A stretch of DNA of 26,187 bases from VMSU01 sp031400755 (GTDB lineage Bacteria > Desulfobacterota > Desulfobulbia > Desulfobulbales > VMSU01). This document shows, piece by piece, positions 1 to 8,000 of this stretch. Each line of letters opens with the position of its first letter. The first letter of the stretch is position 1. The stretch covers positions 1-26,187 of the forward strand of contig JANNQL010000166.1 in the NCBI GenBank assembly GCA_031400755.1, read 5' to 3'. The position numbers were made by a program, and so were the translations under genes. The notes beneath the pieces were generated by a model. The model saw only the letters and a list, made by a program, of their open reading frames with translations, ran no database searches and was not told the DNA's origin.

Positions 1-1
1 C

Positions 2-2179
2 CTCGTTACCCGTCGTGATGCGCGTCAGCGCGCTGCCCGCTCCGGTGACGGTGAGCGAGACCTGAGCGGCGACAGGCTGCACGATGTCGTGATGGCGCTT
101 TCCGCCGCATCCGGCAGCGGTGATGAAGAGGCCCGCTTTGCCATCCTGCAACAGGAATGGTCGGCACTGACAACGACGCTCGACGCCCCGCTCCAGGAGA
201 ATCTTCGTGAGCGCTATAACGAGGCGAGTACGGCCTTTACCCGCAGCCGCACCCTGATTGCCCACGAATCCGCCGAAGAGGCCAACCTGCTGCACGCCTT
301 GGCGGCAATCCCCTCATTCATCGATGCCGACGACCTGGAACAGGCCTTAAATTCTCTCTCCGAAGCCCAACGAACTTTTTATGGGTGGCAGCCCCAACTC
401 GTCGGCCGTCAACAGGTGACCGAGCGCCTGAATCTTCTTAAGGAACAGCATCGTGCCGCCGCAACTCGACGCGAAGAGGCGCAGGCGGCTTTGCGGCAGA
501 CCAATTTGATCAAAAGAAAAGAGCTGCTTGAGGAGATGAAGGGGCTGCTTACGGCGGACGACATCAGACAGGCGGAACAGCGTCTCAAGGAAATCAAAGA
601 GATCTGGCGGAAACCCACTGATCTGCCCGGCGACGCCCCAGACCTACAGCCTGAATTTGCCGAGACCTCACGGCTCTTTGCCGGTAAGCTCGCGGCCGCC
701 CACCAGGAAGAGACGTGGCAGCGCTGGCAGAATAAAAATCTAAAGGAAGAACTGATCAAAGAGGCCGTGGCCTTGGATGAATCGACCGACCTGCGCCAGG
801 TCTTCAAGCGGATCAAAGAACTGCAAGAAAATTGGCGCACCCTTGGCCCCGTCCCCGCCAAAGAGGAAAAAACTTTATGGCGTCATTTCCAGCAGGCCAC
901 TGAGCGCAACTTCGCCCGCTGCCGCATCTATTTCCAGGCCCTTGATGAAGAGGCCGAGCGCAACCTTCAGGAAAAATCCCGCTTGCGCGACCTGGCAGTG
1001 GCCCATCAGGAATCATGCGAGTGGCAAAAAAATTCCGACTTTATCAAAGACCTGCAAGCCCAATGGAAGGCAATTGGCCGCGGCCCCAAGGACAAAGAGG
1101 AGGCAGTGTTTCAAGCCTTCCGGGCCGCCTGCGACCATTTTTTTGAACGACGCAAGGCCCATCATGAGGCGCTCGACCAGGAGCGCCAAGCCAATCTCAG
1201 CCTGAAAGAGGCCTTGTGCCTGCGGGCCGAAGCCCTGGCCGACCAGCCTGAGGTCACACATAAAGAGCAATTTCAAGAGCTACAGACCGCCTGGAAGACA
1301 ATCGGCCAGGTCCCCAAAGGCCAGGAAGAGGCCATCTGGCTTCGTTTCCGAGCTGCCTGCAATCGCTATTACGACTGGCTGGACACCCTGCGCCCGGAAA
1401 ATCTGGCCGAAAAAGAGGCCCTCTGCGCTGCAGTTGAAGAACTGACCGCCGCCATCGGTCCAGAGACGACCAATTTTATTCAAGTCGCCAAAAAAGTGGC
1501 CGCCTTGCAACGCCGTTGGAAGGAGATTGGCCCGGTGCCGAAGGAGCAGCAGCACTCGATATGGCAGCGATTCAAAGGACTTTGCGACACCTTTTATGCG
1601 GCAAAAAAACTCCACGATGAAGAAATTGACCAACAACGCCCGGAGAATCAGGCCAAGAAGGAGGCCTTCCTCTCTAGAATCAAGGAATTAAGCATCGCCG
1701 CTGTCAGCCGCGAATCAGTCAAGGAGATCGTCGCCATTCAAGAAGAATGGCAGCGGCTTGGCCCTGCCAGCCAGGAAAGCGAACGCCCCTTGCAGGAAAA
1801 ATTCAAGTTACTCTGCGACACCTTTTTCAAAGAACGACGTGAGTCCTTGGAGGAGATTGATCAGATGCAGCGGGAGAATCTCAAAAAGAAAGAGACCATC
1901 TGTCTGCGCCTTGAAATACTCGCCGGGATCAATCCGCAACCGGTGATGCAACCGGGGAAGAAAAAGGCTGGTCTGACCCTGGCCGAACAACTCAAGGTCG
2001 CCTTTGAGACAAACTTCGTGCTCTCTGCTGATGATGCCCGCGACAAGAAAAAACGGGCCAAAGATGAAATCGAGGCGGTCAAACTGGAGTGGCAACAGAT
2101 TGGCGCTGTGCCGCGGGAGCATGAAAATATCATTCGTAAACGCTACAACACGGCACTTGACGCCGCCCTTAAAATGTGA
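2..2179 (+). CDS. DUF349 repeat protein, 5' end outside the window
   Basis: The reading frame is open to the left edge, so the true start lies upstream; the GTG at 89 is only the first in-window start-type codon. The protein is a run of DUF349 units of about 75-90 residues. Each is a charged, helix-rich stretch ending in a W-x-x-(I/L)-G-x-(V/G)-P core followed by an aromatic-rich segment of the (R/K)F-x-x-x-C(D/N)-x-(F/Y)(F/Y) type. I count five clear cores (for example NWRTLGPVP, RWKEIGPVP, EWQQIGAVP) and two weaker ones. There is no signal peptide or membrane segment in the visible part, so it is probably cytoplasmic. DUF349 proteins have no settled biochemical role; I assign none. The stop lies 72 bases before the next gene on the same strand, consistent with co-transcription. 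Confidence 0.85.
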   Translation, partial: LVTRRDARQRAARSGDGERDLSGDRLHDVVMALSAASGSGDEEARFAILQQEWSALTTTLDAPLQENLRERYNEASTAFTRSRTLIAHESAEEANLLHALAAIPSFIDADDLEQALNSLSEAQRTFYGWQPQLVGRQQVTERLNLLKEQHRAAATRREEAQAALRQTNLIKRKELLEEMKGLLTADDIRQAEQRLKEIKEIWRKPTDLPGDAPDLQPEFAETSRLFAGKLAAAHQEETWQRWQNKNLKEELIKEAVALDESTDLRQVFKRIKELQENWRTLGPVPAKEEKTLWRHFQQATERNFARCRIYFQALDEEAERNLQEKSRLRDLAVAHQESCEWQKNSDFIKDLQAQWKAIGRGPKDKEEAVFQAFRAACDHFFERRKAHHEALDQERQANLSLKEALCLRAEALADQPEVTHKEQFQELQTAWKTIGQVPKGQEEAIWLRFRAACNRYYDWLDTLRPENLAEKEALCAAVEELTAAIGPETTNFIQVAKKVAALQRRWKEIGPVPKEQQHSIWQRFKGLCDTFYAAKKLHDEEIDQQRPENQAKKEAFLSRIKELSIAAVSRESVKEIVAIQEEWQRLGPASQESERPLQEKFKLLCDTFFKERRESLEEIDQMQRENLKKKETICLRLEILAGINPQPVMQPGKKKAGLTLAEQLKVAFETNFVLSADDARDKKKRAKDEIEAVKLEWQQIGAVPREHENIIRKRYNTALDAALKM

Positions 2180-2251
2180 CCACCCTTGCATGACCCCCAT
2201 GACCGAATTAGCGGTTTGGACTTTTCTGTTCCCCTGACGATGGACTTAAGT

Positions 2252-3217
2252 ATGAATAAAACAAAAATTGGCGTAATCGGGGTTGGTTACCTCGGCAAGC
2301 ACCATACCGCCAAATATGCGGCCATGGCCGATGTCGAACTGGTGGGAGTGGCCGATGTCAATCTGGGCCGAGCCAAGGAGATCGCCGCGCTCTACGGGAC
2401 CCGCGCCTTCGATGACTATCATGCCCTGCTGCCCATAGTCGATGCAGTCAGCATTGTCGTCCCCACCAAACAGCATTTTGAGGTGGCTAATTTCTGTCTG
2501 GATTACGGTGTTGACATCCTCCTCGAAAAGCCGATGACTACCACTCTGGCCGAGGCCGACGCCTTGATCACCAAGGCCCTGGCCTGCAACCGCATCATCC
2601 AAGTCGGGCATATAGAGCAATATAACCCTGCTGTCCTGGCCATGGAGCAGTACCTCACCACCCCGGTCTTTATCGAGGCCCAGCGCATCCATAGCTTTAA
2701 TCCCCGGGGCGCTGACGTCGATGTCGTACTCGACTTGATGATTCACGACATAGATATCATCCTGAGCATCGTACCCTCGCCAATCAAACTCATCCACGCA
2801 GTGGGGATCCCTGTGGTTACCGGCAGTTCCGATTTCGCCAACGTCAGGATCATCTTCGAGAACGGTTGCACTGCCAACCTCACTGTCAGCCGCATCTCCA
2901 AGACCAATACCAGGAAGTTGCGCATCTTTCAGCCAAAATCCTATATCTCTCTTGATTACGGCAAAAAAGAGATCCTGGTGATCGAGCACTTAGACGAGCG
3001 AGACCAAAACGGCCTGCCCCAAGAGACAACCCATCATTTCGCTTTCCCCGAGAAAGACGCACTAGAGACTGAGTTACGGACCTTTGTCCTGAATGTCAGG
3101 GACCGTTCGGCCCCAAAGGTCGGCGGTCATGAAGGCCGCCTGGCCTTAAAAACCGCCCTCCATATAATCGACCAAATGAAAAACTTCATCCTTGAGCATC
3201 AGGAACTGTTGGGCTGA
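2252..3217 (+). CDS. Gfo/Idh/MocA family NAD(P)-dependent oxidoreductase, possibly a GnnA-like UDP-GlcNAc 3-dehydrogenase
   Basis: The product is 321 residues when started at ATG 2252 (MNKTKIGVIG). The frame stays open upstream to 2186, but those 22 codons do not resemble the family and the Rossmann strand begins right after 2252, so I prefer the later start; no strong ribosome site is visible for either. Residues 5-16 hold the GxGxxG-type dinucleotide loop (GVIGVGYLG) and residues 92-94 the family EKP motif carrying the catalytic lysine. A C-terminal alpha/beta substrate domain follows, with an MIHDIDIIL stretch. The gene sits 44 bases upstream of lpxB. In Acidithiobacillus ferrooxidans, gnnA (same family) lies among lpx genes and oxidises UDP-GlcNAc for amide-linked lipid A. 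Family membership is secure; the GnnA role is inferred from context alone. Confidence 0.85.
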   Translation: MNKTKIGVIGVGYLGKHHTAKYAAMADVELVGVADVNLGRAKEIAALYGTRAFDDYHALLPIVDAVSIVVPTKQHFEVANFCLDYGVDILLEKPMTTTLAEADALITKALACNRIIQVGHIEQYNPAVLAMEQYLTTPVFIEAQRIHSFNPRGADVDVVLDLMIHDIDIILSIVPSPIKLIHAVGIPVVTGSSDFANVRIIFENGCTANLTVSRISKTNTRKLRIFQPKSYISLDYGKKEILVIEHLDERDQNGLPQETTHHFAFPEKDALETELRTFVLNVRDRSAPKVGGHEGRLALKTALHIIDQMKNFILEHQELLG

Positions 3218-3261
3218 TCGCAACTTGGGCGGCAAACAATGACAATCTCGCTAAAAATCAG

Positions 3262-4405
3262 ATGAAGGAGGTCATGATTGTGGCCGGCGAGGCCTCGGGT
3301 GATATGCATGGCGCCAGCCTAGTGGCGGCCATGACCGCCCTTGACCCGGAGCTGCATTTTTTTGGGGTCGGAGATAAGGCCCTGGCCGCGCACGGCGTTG
3401 ACATCCTCTACCACTCCAACCAATTGGCAGTGGTCGGCATTGTTGAGGTGCTTACCCACTGGCGGGAGATACGGGCGGCCTTAAACGGTTTGAGCCGCCG
3501 CCTGCAAGACACACCTCCCAGCCTACTGGTCCTGATCGACTTTCCTGACTTCAACCTCATCTTGGCCAAGCGGGCCAAAAAAACTCGGCATCCCGATCTT
3601 TTATTATATCAGCCCCCAGGTCTGGGCCTGGCGGAGCGGTCGGGTGCGGACCATCGCCCGGCTGGTGGATAGATTAGCAGTCATCCTGCCCTTTGAGCGA
3701 GAGTTTTACATAAGTCGCGGCGTCAGACAGGTGGAGTTCGTGGGTCATCCCCTGGTGGACTCGGTGCGCATGGAGTTTCCGCCTGATGAATTTCGTCGAA
3801 GACATGGCATTGCCCCTGAGGCCATTGTCATCGGCATCCTGCCGGGCAGTCGCAAGCGGGAAATCAGCTCCATCCTGCCTGATTTTATCAAGACGGCCCG
3901 ACTGCTCAAACAACAGAAGGCCAATCTCTTTTTCCTGCTGCCGCTGGCCCCGACCTTGACCACTGAAGATTTGGGCCTGACCGATAAGCTGCTGGGCGAA
4001 CTGAACATCAAGGTCATTAGTGATCATCGCTACGACCTGATGGCAGCCTGCGATCTGGTCATGACCGCCTCAGGCACCGTTACCCTGGAACTGGCGATCC
4101 TCAAGGTCCCGATGGTGGTCACCTACCGCTTTGCGCCGTTGACCTATCTGTTGGGACGCCTGCTCGTCAAGGTCAAATACGCCTCGCTTGTCAATCTGGT
4201 GGCCGACCGTGAGGTCGTGCCAGAATTAATTCAACAGGATTTCACCCCAAATAATCTCGCCCTGGCACTCCTCGCCATCTGGCCAGGGACAGAGAGACAC
4301 CAGGCCTTGCTCCTGGGGTTGCACGAGGTGATCTCACGCCTCGGCGCCCCGGGGGCTTCACATAAGACCGCCCGGCTTGCCTTAGATTTGATCAAACTTC
4401 AATAG
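3262..4405 (+). CDS. lpxB: Lipid-A-disaccharide synthase, interrupted by a +1 frameshift
   Basis: LpxB condenses UDP-2,3-diacylglucosamine with lipid X to form the tetra-acyl lipid A disaccharide at the inner membrane. The N-terminal part (3262 to about 3576) has the family signature VMIVAGEASGDMHGA and LLVLIDFPDFNL. In this frame translation then runs into unrelated sequence and stops at 3672. From 3578 the other frame continues exactly as the family expects: KKLGIPIFYYISPQVWAWRS, then RTIARLVDRLAVILPFE, FVGHPLVDSV, GILPGSRKREI and TASGTVTLELAI. With one base removed from the A7 run the product is 380 residues, the usual LpxB length. ATG 3262 is chosen because it gives the normal N-terminus; AAGGAGG just inside the gene would better suit a later start at 3280, which would remove part of the first strand. 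It could be a sequencing error, a slippage-rescued gene or a true pseudogene. Confidence 0.9.
3577..3583 (+). other. A7 homopolymer at the lpxB frameshift
   Basis: Seven consecutive A residues follow GCC and precede CTCGG. Six would keep lpxB in frame. The needed correction is loss of one A (a +1 ribosomal shift or transcriptional deletion), so a classical -1 slippery-site mechanism would not restore the frame. Confidence 0.85.
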
Positions 4406-4425
4406 TTCCCACTGTGCCCCAGTGC

Positions 4426-4609
4426 TGTCCGGTTAAGATGTTGCATGTAGCTAAAATGCAGCGTTATCGTCCAAGAAATCCCCCTCAATCCCCCTTTTTC
4501 AAAGGGGAAAGTTCATGATGCCCCTGTGATTCCAAGATTCCCCCCTTGAAAAAGGGGGCCAGGGGGGATTTTGACATTTTGATGCATACTGCAAGTCCTT
4601 AACCGGACA
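4426..4609. mobile_element. MITE-like nested inverted repeat, 184 bp
   Basis: The ends are a perfect 12-bp inverted repeat, TGTCCGGTTAAG at 4426-4437 and CTTAACCGGACA at 4598-4609; imperfect pairing continues inward to about 4456 and 4573. Inside lies a second inverted repeat of C-rich and G-rich tracts: 4476-4502 (AAATCCCCC and CCCCCTTTTTCAA blocks) against 4546-4571. No ORF is present, so mobilisation would need a transposase elsewhere. I see no clear target-site duplication. AAATCCCCC...GGGGGATTT palindromes are widespread intergenic repeats in bacteria; the TGTCCGG ends look transposon-like, but I cannot name the parent element. Confidence 0.65.
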
Positions 4610-4749
4610 ACGCTGACGGTGCCCCTTCCAACCCTATTCTGACCTCTTTCCGCTGTGGCCGAGGCAGGTAGCAGCCGGGCATCCCCGCACCATCAATTCC
4701 CCCTGGTCCGACATCTTTTCTTGTACCTCTCAGCTCAACAGCACACACC

Positions 4750-4806
4750 TGGGTTATTTTACATAATAGATTGACTAAACAACTAGCTGTTGAGTAAAAT
4801 AACCCA
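4750..4806. promoter_or_regulatory. 13-bp perfect dyad upstream of the sigma-54 site, possible activator site
   Basis: TGGGTTATTTTAC (4750-4762) is the exact inverse complement of GTAAAATAACCCA (4794-4806), with 31 bases between. The centre lies about 185 bases upstream of the predicted start of transcription near 4965, within the range where sigma-54 enhancer-binding proteins often bind. It could equally be the ends of a small repeat element or an RNA hairpin. Nothing recognisable lies between the MITE (to 4609) and this dyad. Confidence 0.4.
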
Positions 4807-4851
4807 ATGTTACACCCTGATGTGAACATATTATGATTTATTTAATTACCA

Positions 4852-4876
4852 GCTACTCCTGCATTGTGGCAGTAGC
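4852..4876. promoter_or_regulatory. Second short dyad (GCTACT/AGTAGC)
   Basis: GCTACT at 4852-4857 pairs with AGTAGC at 4871-4876 around a 13-base centre. It lies about 100 bases upstream of the predicted transcription start. It may be a regulator site, or chance. Confidence 0.25.
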
Positions 4877-4938
4877 CCATGGAGTAACATTTCAGCATTA
4901 CAACTAATACTATTTATTCATTTTAAATTGATAGCGGA

Positions 4939-4954
4939 TGGCTTAATCATTGCA
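4939..4954 (+). promoter_or_regulatory. Sigma-54 (RpoN) type -24/-12 promoter for the multiheme gene
   Basis: The sequence TGGCTTAATCATTGCA matches the consensus TGGCAC-N5-TTGCA at 9 of 11 defined positions. It has the invariant GG (4940-4941) and GC (4952-4953) at the correct 12-base spacing. Predicted transcription start is near 4965, giving a leader of about 37 bases before the small ORF at 5002. The flanks are AT-rich, and candidate upstream dyads lie at 4750-4806 and 4852-4876. No activator gene is in the window. Confidence 0.6.
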
Positions 4955-5001
4955 GAAAGCAAAATGGATAAATCACTAACAAAAACATACAGGAAGCTGC
5001 C

Positions 5002-5097
5002 ATGAAAAAACGACTCATTTTGGATGCATTGCCTCCATCGGCACACCAGTCTTATCGCCGCCAGCTTATTTCTATGGAGGGTGCTCGCCATGTTTGA
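5002..5097 (+). CDS. 31-codon leader ORF overlapping the cytochrome start
   Basis: ATG 5002 follows AGGAAG (4991-4996) with a 5-base gap, a plausible ribosome site. It opens a 31-residue ORF beginning MKKRLILDAL and rich in basic residues. The TGA at 5095-5097 lies just past the cytochrome ATG at 5090 in another frame, giving an 8-base overlap that would allow translational coupling. It has no signal peptide, and I recognise no family. It may regulate the downstream gene or may simply be a fortuitous ORF. Confidence 0.4.
   Translation: MKKRLILDALPPSAHQSYRRQLISMEGARHV
5076..5081 (+). promoter_or_regulatory. Ribosome binding site deciding the cytochrome start
   Basis: GGAGGG lies 8 bases before ATG 5090. 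The upstream in-frame ATG at 5024 has no such site and would place 22 extra residues in front of a complete signal peptide, so 5090 is chosen as the start. Confidence 0.85.
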
Positions 5098-8000
5098 GCG
5101 CAAACTGGCATTCCTTGCCAAGTCCTTACTGTTCGTCATCCTGACCTTCGCCTTCCATGTCGGAGCCCCGGCAGCATCCGTTGTCGATACCCCACACAAT
5201 GAGACCAACAACATCACCTGTGGCAAATGCCATTCATATTCCTTATGGTGGCGATATTCGCCGGTCTTTGCGACGAGCGACTACCCTACGATAGCCGACG
5301 CTGTCTGCAATCAATGCCATGGCAGCGCCGGCCCGGCCTTTGTCAAGGCCGGCCATTCCACGGCCAGCATGGGCGCTCCGCACCCGGTGGCCGGAACCTG
5401 GTCAACAAAATGCGTCGATTGCCACGACCCGCACCTTCAGCAACAAGTCAATTGGCTGCCCTCCTCCCCAGTTTTTAATGATGGGACCTTGGCCGGTGGT
5501 GTTTTCCTGGTTGAAGGGGAGATGAGGACCATTCAAGACATTGGGGACGGCACCACTACCTTTAACTTCGACAACGGTCTTGCCAAGCAGGGCTGGGAAG
5601 ACGCCGCCGATTGGACTATGAAATCGGGCCACGACGGTCGAGGACTCATCCTCGCGCTCGGCTACGGGAAGGTCGATCTCACCTATGAGGTGGTCGCCGC
5701 CTCGGTTACCGCCATGCCTTCCGAGCTGCCGGCCACTGGCGCGGGAACGATCACCGTGCAGAACGGCAACGCCCCCCTTCCCAACAATTACAAAAACACA
5801 CCGTTTGGACTTTTCTACGGCCAGCTGGTCAAAGACATCATCAAGACGCCGCATAGCGGCCCTCGCAGCGTCAAATTTCTTGATGGCAAGGATGGGCTGA
5901 TTACGACCAGCGCCACACCGAGGGACGGGGTCTGTCAGGTGTGCCATACAGTAACCAAGTATTGGCGCAATAACGGTGATACCAATCTCAGCACCGAACT
6001 GCACAACCCCACCATCACCTGCACATTATGCCATTATTCGGAAACGGGATTTAAGGTATCAGGTGGACCGCACACCTTTCTGGAAGAAACCCCGTTCTGT
6101 ATGACCTGCCACCCCTCTGGCGACATTTTAGCAGTCCATAAAAATAACTGCCAGCACTGCCACACCACCACCCCGCCGACCCTGGCCGATCCGGCCACTA
6201 AACCTCTGGTCTTAGCGATTCTTAGGGGCACATGCCAAGGTTGCCACGGGGTGAACGGAGTTAAGGCCCATACAAGCGAAACGGCCCACAACCATCGCCA
6301 AACAACCCCGAGTTGCGCGGACTGTCATGCGGTGGCCAATGCAACGGCGATTGATGCCCTGCACAAGAACGATTGCGCCACCTGCCATGGTTACGCTGGC
6401 GCCAAGCTCAATCAGGCCACCGTTGCCACCGCCATCGCCACCGGCATGAGCGGCACGGACGTAAATTGTCAGACCTGCCACACGGCCGTCGGCCATGCGA
6501 CTGAGACGGACCATAATCACCGGAAGACGGTGGCAAGCTGCGCTGATTGTCATACTATCGCGACCCAAGCGGCAATTGACACCCTGCACCAACAGGGTTG
6601 CGACACATGCCATGGCTACACCGGCGCCAAGATCAACCAGACCACCGTTGCCAACGCCATCGCCACCGGCAAAGGGGCCACCGGCACGGATGTCAACTGC
6701 CAGACCTGCCATACGGTAGGCCATGAGTCTGCGACAGATCATAATCACCGGAATACCGTAGACACCTGTGCTGTGTGCCATCCTGTAGTCCCGGCTGAGA
6801 TTGATGAAATACATAACGATGAGCTACACAACATAGATGGTTGCCTTATCTGCCATGGCTACACCGGCGTCAAACTCGATCCTAGCACCGTGGCCGACGC
6901 CATAGCTGACGGCAAGGGACCAAACGGCGCGGACGTGAATTGCCAGACCTGTCATACCTTTGAGCATGTGCCTATCGTCTTGGCAGGAAACGCCATGAAC
7001 CACCTAGTTTCCCAGAAGCCGGAAGAACCTTGGTATCAGCCCTGTATCACCTGTCATGACGCAACCATAAACACCCTGCCGCCAGCCCACAACAATCTTC
7101 AAACTGTCACGCCATGTTCAGGCTGTCATGGTGGCAGTAGCGGAGACTTCGACGCTATCTGGTCTGTCCATAAAAATGATTGCTTCAAGTGTCATTTTAG
7201 CGCCAGACCGGAGGTCCTGACCGCCATTAATGCCGGCCGGATTAATCCCGGCGCCCCGGTATATTGCACGACCTGCCATGGTGCGACCAAACATGATGAC
7301 AGCACGGCAGTACATAACCATCGGCAAAAAGTGGACAGTTGCGCTTCCGCCTCCTGCCACGTGGCTGACACGGCAATGGCGGTGGATACGTTGCATAAAT
7401 CAAACTGCACGACCTGTCATGGCTATACCGGCGCCAAGCTCGATCCAACCACCGTGGCCAATGCCATATCTGCCGGCATGGGGACAATTGGCGCAAATGT
7501 GGACTGCCAAACATGCCACAACACGTACAACGGCCATCATGACACCGTAGAGGCGGCCAATAATGACTGCGCGATTACCTGCCATACAACGGTGAACCAC
7601 AGCAGCACGGTGGCTGCCGATACGGCCTGCGCCTCCTGCCACACCGGCACGGCAGGCACGATAACTGGCGTACCGCTGTCGCTATCTGATGCGGCGATCC
7701 ATGATTCCTGCCGGACCTGTCACACCTTTGACGCCAATAAACGCGGCGTCTTGGTGAACTTCAGCAACCAGAAAGGGGTCAACGGTGATGCTGACACAAT
7801 GTTGCCTGATGGTGGCTCCATTGGCGGAACGGACGGCGGCGGCATCTGCACCAACTGCCATACGGTGCCGGTCTCAGACATCTCGTCTTATCACCATACC
7901 AGCACCCGCACGGCAGTTGGCCAGTGTGAAACCTGCCACGCCGATCCACGGCCGAGCTGGGGCCCGGACATCCCAGGCGACAATGGCACCGCCGCCGGAT

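Noticed and set aside
2186..2251. Longer start for the oxidoreductase
   Set aside because: The added N-terminus is unlike the family, whose first strand begins directly after ATG 2252.
3577..3583. Programmed -1 ribosomal frameshift at the A7 run in lpxB
   Set aside because: Restoring the frame needs a +1 shift or loss of one A, so -1 slippage gives the wrong frame.
4410..4424. CACTG/CAGTG hairpin after lpxB as a terminator
   Set aside because: The stem is only five base pairs and no T run follows.
4807..5001. GEMM-type cyclic-dinucleotide riboswitch before the cytochrome, as seen in some Geobacter genes
   Set aside because: I looked for the conserved riboswitch core and receptor blocks and found none; only short dyads are present.
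5024..5089. Earlier ATG for the giant cytochrome
   Set aside because: ATG 5090 has GGAGGG 8 bases upstream and begins a complete signal peptide; the earlier start would bury it behind 22 residues.
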